Positions 30,667-40,658 of a DNA stretch of 64,000 bases are shown in pieces. Location of the stretch: positions 507,149 through 571,148 of the forward strand of contig CAJNDS010002127.1 in NCBI GenBank assembly GCA_905221605.1. Reading direction: 5' to 3'. Within the stretch, counting starts at the first letter, position 1. Each line of letters begins with the position of its first letter. The notes under the pieces are model-generated. The model made no database searches, was not told the DNA's origin, and saw only the letters and a list, made by a program, of their open reading frames with translations. A program made the translations under genes and the position numbers. The stretch is from Symbiodinium natans. Taxonomy: Eukaryota > Sar > Dinophyceae > Suessiales > Symbiodiniaceae.

Positions 30667-30955
30667 GCTTCGCACTTGCACAGCACTTTCTCGGTCACAC
30701 AAAGCACGTGCAGTTGTCCTGCCTTCTTAGTGCTTTCTCAGCTCTCTTGACCTTGAGCCAAGAGTCAAAAGTAAAACTGGTAAAACCCAGTTGACGCCAC
30801 CTACGCAAGCTCACTTCTCCTACAAAACAAAATCTCAAAGGAAAACATGCTCGACTGTTCAGGAAAGACCTGCACGTCTCGGACATGCAGCAAGCACGTC
30901 AAACATGCGCCTTGGCCAAAAGATCCCGCAGACGTGTCTACACGCAGATTTTCAC
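30667..30955 (-). repeat. LTR fragment of the copia element, inverse orientation
   Basis: The reverse complement matches 47655-47947 almost throughout, beginning at GTGAAAATCTG and ending at AAGTGCGAAGC. Its outer limit coincides with the proposed start of the 3' LTR of the copia element (47654). It is probably a remnant of another insertion of the same family. Confidence 0.75.
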
Positions 30956-31207
30956 TTTTCTGTTTTGACAGGTTTCTTTTCAAAAGGGAAGAACCAAAGT
31001 AACAGACAAATCTCTAGACGCTTCTTCTTACAATTGTAAAAAACAGTGCGGAGAGTAACCTGGAGTTAGAATGGCACAACATTTGGTGCAAAGCACGGGT
31101 GGCAGTCTTTCTTGGTTTTTTTGGTTAATTGCTTCTGAGGGGGTTCTTACTGATGAGCTCAGTAAGATGTTCCGGGTTTTGCGCTTCTGTCCAAGGGCAG
31201 CTCTTGG

Positions 31208-31522
31208 TTAAAGCGAATTGTTGCTTGGCGGCTGCTTGACAGTCCAAGATGAAGATCCGTCTGCGTACAAGAAGCAGGCAGGCCAGAAGCAACTGGAGCC
31301 TACCTCCCAGGTTTTCTTGCGAACGGGGCCGCTAGAGCAGCCCCTTCTTCTGTTTCCATTTCTGATAATGCAGGGCCATTTGCAGTTGTAGACAATGTGC
31401 TCAGTGGTAAGAGGAACCTTACAAAGGGGGCAGGTGCACCGTCTTTGATTTTCCAACACTGGAAAGCACCCTGCCAAACCATTTTGATGGCACCTTTTTG
31501 TGGTTGGGGGTGGCCCTGTCAA
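31208..31522 (-). pseudogene. LINE ORF2 tail relic (zinc finger + RNase H start)
   Basis: The minus-strand reading contains CTCPLCKVPLTTEHIVYNC, the CxxC ... H ... C knuckle found near the C terminus of many LINE reverse-transcriptase proteins. FLYADGSSS follows, which looks like the first RNase H strand with its Asp. The frame then stops. Only this fragment remains, so it is a dead, 5'- and 3'-truncated copy. Two short motifs support it. Confidence 0.45.
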
Positions 31523-33148
31523 TTTTCCGCAGGACAGGATGTCAATGCCATTTCGGAGGCTTTAGCACCCACTTTGCTGGGCAATAGCCTTATGGCGACC
31601 GTCTGGAGGCTTCTGAGGCTTAGCGAGTTTGCCACAGGCCGCAAAGATGTTGTTTTGGACAGGGGCTTGGCGGATCTTAAGGCTTCTAGAGGCTTCTGGA
31701 AGCTTCTAGAGGCTTCCAGCGCCCCAGAAACCATAAAGTTACAACCGGCCCTTTAGTGGAGAAGAATTTCTGCCGAATTGCAAGAGTTTAACTGGAAACC
31801 TTTTTCTGCTTGGCTTTTGCTTTTGATGCTGCGCTCCATTAAAGGGCGTGTTACAACTTTATGTTTTGCTTGGAAGTGCCAGCGCAGCGAGCGACGGAGG
31901 GAGCGATGAGGGAGCGCTGAGGGCGGGTTTAGGGTGGATGGAGGGTTGAGGTTTATTGAGGGCTTAAGGCTTTGGGTTAGGGTGAAGGTTTGAGGGTTTC
32001 GGGCCCAGGGTTTCGGCTCTAAGTAGGTTTGCTGGCCTCTTTCGAAATAGTCCTTGTGTATGAGGTCAATGACAAGGAGCTCACAGATGTTGCGGCGGCC
32101 GAAGCCCTACACTGCCTACACCCGAGAGTCCTGAACGTCACGAAAGCTAGCTCTGTGGAGCTGGCGGGAGTTGTCGTTTACCCATGCACTGGTATTCACC
32201 TTGTTAAGAAGCTTCCAGGGAAAAAAAGGGTTCCACACCTGCGGAAACCCCTTTATCAGGACTGGATTCACCCTTTGGCAATTTACAAAGTTATTAAAGG
32301 ACAGGTGCAGGAAACCCGCCACCCAATCACCGCACGCCAATGTCAGTATTATACTACCGGTCGTCCCCTAAAGGGTGAAGGACGCAAGAAATGTTCTTCT
32401 GCTTCTGGCGAGGACCTCTGTCAACCGGAGCGCCGAAGCTGGGGCATGCCTGCCATACGAATCAATGGTCGCTGACCGTCTAAGAAGCACTTCGCGCCTT
32501 CAGGCAGAAAGTCAAGGTACACATTGGTCTTTCACCAATCGGGTTCAGAAAAAGGAATACAGTCTACGTCTGCCTGGCTTCACCGTCCACGTCACAACTT
32601 GCTATAGAACAAGACTGACTTCCTGCCTCAGGGTTCACACTCAACCCAAGGACCTGACTGAAGGCATGACTGGTTTCTTGCACCCAAAGCTTTGACCCCG
32701 CGCATGGCTGTTGCTACAACCATACACTGCAGCTAGGCCACTAAGCAGCGCACGGATGAGCTTGGACACCTCCGGCCGCGCACCGGCCGGCCGCGCCTGC
32801 GCCCCGCAACGAATGTGAAGCCTCTCGCATCGCAGTTGATTTTACAGCATTTCGTTTACCTTGGCAGATCGGTGAGTTCGGTGACTCGCCTTTTTGGGCA
32901 GTGCCCTTGTATGGCCTTCTTTCACTGGTAAATTGGGAGCCAAGCTAATTGGCACTGGCTTCATCGTCTTGCAGATTTGCATTCTTGGCTACATCCCGAT
33001 GCTTCCGTTACCGAGTGACAGGTTCGGGACTAGTGTTGTCGTATCTTCAAGTCGCTGGTTTCTTAAAGGACACAGTGACTCACATTGGGGTTGTCCTGGA
33101 GCCGCCTGCCCCGCCTTGTCTTGAATGCTTTTCAGGCAGGGCCATGAC
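31523..33148. other. No gene; degenerate telomere-like words at ~31925-32020
   Basis: GGTTTAGGG and GGTTTGAGGG words occur near 31927-32010. ORFs elsewhere show no domain. The stretch directly before 33149 does not match the 3' LTR, so most of the 5' LTR is missing. Confidence 0.4.
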
Positions 33149-33188
33149 TGTGTGTAAGTTGGGTTTGTGCTGTTTAGAAACTTTTACA
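33149..33188 (+). repeat. 5' LTR remnant (last 40 bp)
   Basis: A 40-bp block starting TGTGTGTAAG and ending CTTTTACA is identical to 47948-47987. It ends in CA directly before the primer-binding site. Sequence further left does not match the 3' LTR, so the 5' LTR is truncated. A very short (40-bp) LTR is a less likely alternative. Confidence 0.65.
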
Positions 33189-33200
33189 TGGTAGTAGAGC
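33189..33200 (+). promoter_or_regulatory. Primer-binding site (tRNA-primed)
   Basis: TGGTAGTAGAGC follows the LTR end CA without a gap. It closely matches the site of the second copia element (TGGTAGCGGAGC at 56482) and the complement of initiator-Met tRNA 3' ends known elsewhere. Confidence 0.65.
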
Positions 33201-33252
33201 GCTGCCGGAACGCCTTGGCCTAAAGGAAAGAGCCACGTGTTGTGCGTGAAGC

Positions 33253-36200
33253 ATGGCAAGTGGGCCAGCGTCGCCTGACAGACTTGAGCAAGGTCTTAGA
33301 GACGGTAGAAGTAGAGGCCAGGGTGTTGAGACTCCGGGGCAAGGCTCAGACCCATGGGGGGCGTACTTGCAACAGCAGCAGCAAGCCAGACAGCAAGCAG
33401 TGCAGCAGGCGCAACAGTACGTGGGCATGCAGGCACATGCGTGTCAGTTTCCGCCGGTTCCAGCTGGGGGAATTGACAGTGAGTTGTCCTCTGGGGATGG
33501 CAGGAAGACAAGTAGGCATCGGGGCTGTGAGCGCGGTGCGTGCGGCACACAGTCGGCAGTTCCAGTGCATGGGTGCTTGGGGCAAGGCATGGCTGGTCAG
33601 GACGTTTTGGTCCAGATGCAGCAGCTCATCAGCATGATGTCACCACAGCAAGCTCAAGCGGCGCAAACGGCGCTACAGGAGCAACTTGGAATGCAGGCGC
33701 GTGGAGTGCCTGAGCAGTTTGGACCGGTGCCAGTACCTGTAGGACCTAGGCGAGAGCAGTTCATGCCACAAACGTCGGGTGTGCTTCCTGGAGCTGGTAT
33801 GCAGGCTGGCATGACGCAAAGCTTTGAGTCACGAGATGTGTTTTCGCGATCTGAGAAATGGTTGGGTCAGCCTCCTGTGACCCATGCAGAGAAATGGAGC
33901 ACGCGTGAGCAAGAGGTTGCTGGGTTTGCAGACTACGTAGTGTCGCTTCAAAGTTGGGCAGCGCTGGCGAGCGTTGTGTTTGCAGAAGAGATAGGCATGT
34001 GTGTGCGTTGGCCAGATACGATTTGGCAACATTCGTTGAATGAAGAGCAGAAGACACGGTCGGTGAGGCTGTATGGCTTGTTGAAAGCAGCTTTCTTGGA
34101 CCATGCTAGGGCAACCCTCATGATACAGGCGTTCAGCGAAGGTTTGCCACTTGATGGGTCTCTTGCAGATCCAGCCAGAAGTTTGGGGAATGTGAACTGT
34201 GGGTACGAGCTGCTTAGGCAGCTGGCTCAGCAGTTTTCGTTGCGCAGTAGAGCAGAGGCCTTGTCGATGCGGTCGGAACTGTTGCACAGGATATTCGCCT
34301 TGAGAAATTCAGAAATGAATGCAGCTACGATGGTCGGTGATGTGATCAGAAAGATCGACATAGAGGTGTCACGTTACGCCAAGCTGTTGGGCACGCTGCC
34401 AACAGCACTAGACAGGCAAGGGTTGAGCATCGGAGATGGAGACATGCTTGTGATTTTGCTGCGGAGTTTGCCAGAAGAAGCGAAGAAGTACGTTTTGCAT
34501 CACTCGGGAGCAGAAACGTATCAGTCATGTCGGAGTGCAGCTCTTCGTTTTGAGCGTCAGCAGAGACTCTTCTTGGATCTGAACTTGTCACCAGGAAAGA
34601 AGCAACAAGTGTATGAGGTGTTTGATATGACAGCATGGGACGATGACGGACAGTATGAGTGTGCGTGGTCTGAGCATGACGGTGCGTGGCATGATGTGTC
34701 AGTTTCTTCTGCGGTAAGTGCTGAGCGGTGTGGTCGTTGTGGTAGGAAGAATCACAAGACGGAAAACTGTAGCACAGACATGTCCAAGGTGAAGTGTTTT
34801 TCTTGTGGGGAACTGGGACACATCAGTGCGCATTGCAGTAAAGCCCGCGGCTCAGCCTCATCCTCTGGAAAGGGAAAAGGAAAGGAGAAAGGAAAGGAAC
34901 GAGGAAAAGGCAAAGATGGAAAAGGAAAGGATAAAGGAAAAGGAAAGGCAAAGGGCAAAGAAAAGGGAGCAAAAGGTCCTGGAAAGGGCAAGAAAGGAAA
35001 GATGTTTGAATTAGTGGAATCTTTGCCGCCAGTGCCTGAGCATCCGCAGGTCGATGAGGGCTGGGGTGCGTTTGTGTGGGATGAGGGCTGGAGCAACAGT
35101 TGGGATGAGCAATGGGCAGATGAGATCTGGAACGCCGCTGCTGCTGACGAGAGCGTAGGAGAGAGTTTGCAGTTGAGTGCGGTGTTGCCTGTTGAACAGC
35201 CTGTTTGTCTGGAGCCACTCGTGATCGCTGGACTGAGAGCAGAAGCGAGAGATGGGGAATGGTGGTTGCTGGACAGCGGGGCAGGGGTGACAGTGCTGAG
35301 TCTGAAGTATGCAGAGATGTTTGGGGTCTACGTTGATGATTCGAAGAGACAGCATGTAGGGCAAGAGTTTTCTGCAGCGAACGGCAGCTCTGTGCGAATG
35401 CTTGGTGAACGGACGATATCCGTCGAACTCCTGCTCGAGAACGGGAGTGGAGAGAACACGTGGCATGCAGCAAGCATGAATGTTTGGGTAGGAGACACGA
35501 ACCACAACATTATTTCCACGACCATGCTTTGTTTTCGCGGTTGGAGTTTTTCTCAAAATTGTGCCGGGATTGCGCTCGCCACCTCTGCAGGCCTGACAGC
35601 CAAAGAGGTCACACTGTTTGGAAATGTTCCCTGGTTGAGGTTGAAACCACTGTTGAAGCCCTCCCAGGGTTCTTCGAACGAAGTCGAACTTTCCCTCTCC
35701 TCGATATCCGCTGAAGGTGGGGTTCTTGTAGCGCCTGTGACACGGTCGACACAAGCAGAGTTGGCACAGCATCGATTGCAAGGACACACACCGTATCATC
35801 CTGGCTGCAGGCACTGTCAAGTTGCCAGAACGGTCTTTCAGCATCGCAAGCGTGTGAACGGAAGACTTGAAAGTGAAGTCGTGGCAGATTTCTTCTACTT
35901 GTCATCCACGGGTGAAGATCACAGGCAGGTCCGAGCAGACAACCTGAGGGTGTTGGTACTTGTCGAGCGCATGAGCATGATGACTGGTGCTATCTTGACA
36001 TCAGGGGATCTTGTAGCGACGCGTACAGAGATCGTGAAGTGGCTGCGTGAGTTTGGTCTGGAGTCAGGCTCCTCTTCGGTGTTGTTGATCACAGATGCTG
36101 AAGGGGCAGTGTCCGATTTGATCACAGGGGCTTCTGGCGAATTCTCCTTCCAAGTTCGAAAGGCAGGACCCCAGCATCATGAAGCAGTCGGAGTGGCAGA

Positions 36201-38553
36201 ACGTGGTGTGCGCAGGATTAAGGAGTCCTTGCAGACGTTGAGGTCAGATCTCAATCAGGAAGGGCTTGACTTGTGCTACAACCATGGAGGATTTGCCAGT
36301 GCGTTGTGCTACGTGTGTGGAAGTTTGAACAGATTCTCTAAAGCGCACGGGAGTGACATGGCACCTTGTGATCTTGTGCTTGGGAGGCCCAGTCCAAAAG
36401 GACCCTTCACTTTGTTTGGAGCCATAGTCCTAGCAGAACTTCCCCAATCAATCAAGGATCTCGCCCCTAACCTTCCCAGGTTCACCGAAAGTGCCTTCCT
36501 CCATCCCATCCTTGGGTCACAGGCCATCAAAGTTCGAGCGCTCATCCGAGTCGAGGGACAGTTGGTGCTAAAGACATTCGCAGCTACGTCGGTGAAACTT
36601 TGTGTACCCTTGACATGGCGTCTGGAACTTGTTGAGGGCATCGTTGGAACTCTTGGTGGAGGCCCCCAGTTGCCTTCAGCAAGTGAGGAGCGCGAAGTTC
36701 TTGAGCCACCTGTGTCACTGAGAGCCCCAGCGTCAGGTCCTCCAGCTCAGTGGGTGAGAACTCATGGATACACGGAAGGATGCTCAGCGTGTGACAATGC
36801 ACGACATGGGCGTAGGCTGGGCGGTGCGCATACGAGAGCCTGTCATCGGAGGTATGAACGCTGGTTGACAGAGTCCATGGCATCTGATGGTGCTAGAGTG
36901 GCTATGCAGCCACCTTTGGATGCATCACGTGAAGCCGGAAGTGGATCGGCTGAGGCAGGAAGGTCCCAGCAGTTTGAGACCAATGTTGAGAGTGATGAGC
37001 GGAAAGTGGTGTTGAAGGACGAAGGTCGAGAGGAAGTGATGCCGATTCCGGTGGGGATCCCTGCACCAATGGCGGGGCGCCCACCGTCATCTTCTGAACA
37101 TGAACCACGACCAGAGAGAGAGCAGCGCTCAGGTGGAGAGGTGTCGACTCGTGGTGTTGCTTCCGGGAGTACAGGTGATGAGCCAGAGTTGAAGCGTGTG
37201 CGGGTAGTTGAGCCAGCATCACCATCAGCATCATCACGACCTTCACTGCTACAGCGCAGGCCCGCCAAGTCATCCGAGCACATGCAAGTGGACGAGCAAG
37301 GATCAGGCCCAAGGGTACCAGAGCAAAAGGGGGTGAAGAGGCATCCTGATGTTGAGCTTGTTGATCTTGAAGATGAGATTCGAGCCTCAGGACCCCAGGA
37401 GCCGAGACGACTCGAGGGCTTGTGCTGGTCCAGCAACGCATGTGAAAGTGTTCTGCTGAGCGATGTTGTGACAAGTCCGAGCATGTTTGATGTGGAGGTG
37501 AACAGCATTCGATTCCGAGATGGAAGTCAGGACGCGAAGAGTGAGAGTTTCATGTTGGGAGGACGTCGCGTGTTGATTTGGAAGCCTGATGCCGGAGTAG
37601 ACGACAGTACGCTGGAGGAACTGCCGGGAGATCTTGTATTCTCCGGGATGCAAGAGGAACTCACCAACTTAGAGCGTTGTCAGACAGGCAGGGCAATCCT
37701 TGAGCATGAAGTGAAGATCCTGAAAGCTAAGAACCCATCGCTGAGACTTATACCCGCTCGATGGGTTTGTGCCAGAAAGAATCCCACTCGTGTCAGGTGT
37801 CGCATTGTGGCAAAGGACCTTGCACATGGCTCGGCAAGAAAGCAAGGGTTTAGCTCACCAACCCCAAGCCATGATGCCATGATGCTCACCTTGATCTTCA
37901 TGGCCACGCGTGACATGCAAGGTTGTGCGGCAGACATTGGGCATGCTTTCATGAACTCGCCGTTGGACACCAAGTCGAATCCCGTTGTGTTGAAGCTACC
38001 GCTGAGCATCAGTTCGGAAGATGGCCAGGCTATCTTCTTCTTCCTGTATTGCGCATTGAATGGACTGCGGGATGCTTCGTTGGCATGGCTTAAGCTTCTT
38101 TCTTCGTTGATCCGTCCACTAGGTCTGTTGAGTGATGCACGTGAGCCATGTCTCTTTGCGGGTGTTGTGTGGCACAAGGATAGATCAAGCAGAGTGATGA
38201 TCGTATGCTACGTGGACGATTTGCTAATCATCACTGATGATCAGTGGGCTGAAGACTTGGTCTTGAGTGCCATCGGGAAGCGAGTAACCGTAAAGGTGAC
38301 AGGTAGGGTGAAGACATCCAGCCAAGGTGGCGGCATGGTTGAGTTCATTGGTCGGTACATTCGTCGGTGGCCGGGGCAGAGTGCAGTCGAGGTAGGTGTG
38401 AAGCCTGAATACTTGCAATCATGCTTCGATGCGTTTGGCATCCAAAAGGGCACAACTGCCGTTCCAGACCTGGCAGGTCTACTGGAGAAAACAGGTGCAC
38501 CGGTTTTGACGTCGGAGGCCTACAGCAGATTCCGCAGAGTGCTTGGAAAGGTT
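33253..38553 (+). CDS. Copia Gag-Pol polyprotein (Gag, PR, INT, RT), 3' part cut off by a LINE
   Basis: About 1767 codons of copia sequence; the frame then runs 41 codons into the LINE to a stop at 38676. Gag: Gln-rich N terminus, helical core (~residues 200-470), two CCHC knuckles (from Cys493 and ~Cys514), then a Lys/Gly tail. Aspartic protease: LLDSGAG, Asp674. Integrase: zinc finger His840-Cys855 (HRLQGHTPYHPGCRHC); catalytic Asp879 (VADFF), Asp948 (ITDAEG), Glu983 (VAERGVRRIK). Another Cys/His cluster follows integrase (GCSACDNARHGRRLGGAHTR). RT: PARWVCARKN, AADIGHAFMN and the active site YVDD at 1653-1656. The break lies just after RT, within FRRVLGKV; the RNase H half resumes at 45268 in the same frame. 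It copies the element's RNA into DNA and integrates it. Confidence 0.9.
38541..38553 (+). repeat. LINE target-site duplication, left copy
   Basis: GCTTGGAAAGGTT, identical to 45255-45267. It lies inside the copia pol reading frame (codons for LGKV). Confidence 0.95.
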
Positions 38554-38789
38554 AGCCTCAAATCAGACGTTAGCGGCCGAATACCGGTCGATCCACAAAT
38601 AGTCCGCTTTGCTGGGGTACTGCGCACGGCTCGGCAGTGCCTGCAGAAGCGGCTCCTTGCTTTGAACAGCTCGTAGCTTTTGCTCTTGCTGGCGGTGGGC
38701 ACACTCGCGTGTCTCATTCCGCTGTTCGTCTTCGGTGCGCCTTTAGGGCATTTTCGCACCTCCCCCATTTGCCGCGCCTTTAAGGCATC

Positions 38790-40586
38790 ATGTTCGGCTC
38801 CGGGGAAACCCCTGCGGGCAAACGTCCAAAGCCCGAGCCTTCCTCCGATGTCCCTGCGCAAGCAGATGTGCTGGCCATGGCGAAGGCGCAGTTTGGTGAC
38901 AAGCTTTCTGCCGAAGAGCTGCAAGGCTTTCTCAACTCCATGGCCCAGCTGCGGAGCCAAGGCTCCGGTGCTTCCTCCACATCGCCCAATCCTTCAGCAG
39001 TTCCGCAGATTGTAAAGATCGAGGCCGATGAACTGCAAGCAAAACAAGAAGTGGAAGGGGCCCTCAATGTTCCTTGGGAGGATCTTTCTGAGCCACAAAA
39101 GCACGCCCTGCGTGATAAGGACACCAGGGATTTTGTGCTTCTCCTGGCAAATAGTGCCACGCGTGGTGGGTTCTTTTTCGACAAAGACAAGCAGTCCTTT
39201 GAGCGTGTGGCCATGATGCAGCTCCCAGAGCGCGAGGCCATGCAAACGGACTTCGATGAGATTGCAGAGCTTGCAGTCGAGGACACCATCAAGCAGGCCC
39301 TCATTTCCTTCCACAAAGACACCCACGTTCGCGACCTTCAAACCTTGTCCCAAAAGGTCACGGATGCGATGGCAGCCCAGCACGATTGCAACCGCATCTT
39401 CGGCTCCAGGTTGAACCAAGTGGAGGACCGCTTGGAAATTCTGGAGGCAGACGTCGCGCGTCGCACACTCCTTCTGAGCCAGTTGCCTCCTACGGCGTCC
39501 ATCGGCAATTTGAAGGCCTTCGTCAAGTCGTTTTGCAAGTACGACGACCTTCAGGATATGGTCACCCATAGCTACAGCTCGAAACATGCTTTGGCAGTAC
39601 TCCAGTTCATTCGGGCCCAGAGTTGTCATGATGCGTATTCGCAGTTCCAGAAGCAATCCTCACTTGGCAAGCTCCCGAAACTGCAGTACAAGGTCGAGGG
39701 TAAGGAGGAGACGGTGCCTGGCAAGGAATTGCGTCTGGAGAAATACCAGCCGCAGTCGAAGCTCCTCGCGATGCTTCCCATCAAAACCATGCATGCGCTC
39801 CTGTTACGACCGGAGTGCCCGTTGCACGGCCAGGGTTCCATCATCTCCAAGGCCGATTTCGGCCAGCTCATGTTTCGACCCAAGGACTCGAAACAGCAGG
39901 ATGTGATCTGCCACCTCATGACCCGCTTCCACAAGGGCAGTGAAACTTTGTTCGTCCAGGAACTGGGCCTCGTGCAATCCATCTTCGACTATGCTCGCGC
40001 CAATTTCATTGGTGAGTTCAACCAGCAGTTAGCGGATACTACTTCGAAGTGCCGTGCGGTGAAGTTGGCTAAGTGTTTGGGAGGCACGCGAGCTCGCGAA
40101 GTCAGTACGTACCAACAGGTTCTGCATGACGAATCCCCTCCTATGCATCCTTTGTTCGTGTTTGCGCTGACCGACCAGCAAAGCAAAGTCCTCCTACGAC
40201 ATCCCAACGCCAGCATTCTCGGCGATTTGGCATATAGCACGGTCCTACGCAGTCAAGGCCGTTTGGCTCTCAACCCACAAGTGAATCTGGAGTTGAGGGA
40301 TGACTCATGGGCAAAGGAACAGGAGGAGAAGCGCAAGGCCAAGGAGATCACCAAGAAGGAGTTGGATGAGGATGACGAGGAGGCCGCCCAGGAGGTCAAG
40401 AAGAAGGGGAAAGGCAACAGTGGCGAGGCTCAGCAAAAGCAGAAGGCAAAATCCAAGGCTAAGGCGAAGGCTGCCAGAAACCCGGATTGGCACGCGACGG
40501 GTGGCGTTTGGGCTCCCGGTGGCGGCTGGTCCTACTCCAAGGGCAAGGGCAAGGGCAAGGGCAAGAGCAAGAAGGGCTGGTGGTGA
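38790..40586 (+). CDS. LINE ORF1 protein (RNA-binding, RRM-like)
   Basis: 598 aa. The order suggests an L1-like ORF1p: an acidic/helical N terminus, a short coiled-coil segment near residue 210-225 (NQVEDRLEILEADVARR), then an RRM-like fold (LLSQLPPTASIGNLKAFVKS ... HALAVLQFIRAQSCHDAYSQ). A long helical domain follows, with a charged Lys/Glu segment and a GKGKGKGKSKKGWW tail that would bind nucleic acid. The tail resembles that of dinoflagellate Gag proteins. The RRM assignment is by pattern, not alignment. Start: first ATG of the frame, 236 bp into the element. ORF2 follows after 72 bp. Confidence 0.8.
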   Translation: MFGSGETPAGKRPKPEPSSDVPAQADVLAMAKAQFGDKLSAEELQGFLNSMAQLRSQGSGASSTSPNPSAVPQIVKIEADELQAKQEVEGALNVPWEDLSEPQKHALRDKDTRDFVLLLANSATRGGFFFDKDKQSFERVAMMQLPEREAMQTDFDEIAELAVEDTIKQALISFHKDTHVRDLQTLSQKVTDAMAAQHDCNRIFGSRLNQVEDRLEILEADVARRTLLLSQLPPTASIGNLKAFVKSFCKYDDLQDMVTHSYSSKHALAVLQFIRAQSCHDAYSQFQKQSSLGKLPKLQYKVEGKEETVPGKELRLEKYQPQSKLLAMLPIKTMHALLLRPECPLHGQGSIISKADFGQLMFRPKDSKQQDVICHLMTRFHKGSETLFVQELGLVQSIFDYARANFIGEFNQQLADTTSKCRAVKLAKCLGGTRAREVSTYQQVLHDESPPMHPLFVFALTDQQSKVLLRHPNASILGDLAYSTVLRSQGRLALNPQVNLELRDDSWAKEQEEKRKAKEITKKELDEDDEEAAQEVKKKGKGNSGEAQQKQKAKSKAKAKAARNPDWHATGGVWAPGGGWSYSKGKGKGKGKSKKGWW

Positions 40587-40658
40587 CTAGGGATCGCTTG
40601 TGCGTTTTTCCTTCTCCGCTTTCTGCCGTTCTTTGCGGTTTTCTGTCCTGGCCTGCCG

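Noticed and set aside
33189-33206. tRNA-like word (TGGTAGTAGAGCGCTGCC) resembling a D-arm.
   Set aside because: No T-arm or acceptor stem nearby. Its place right after an LTR end fits a primer-binding site instead.
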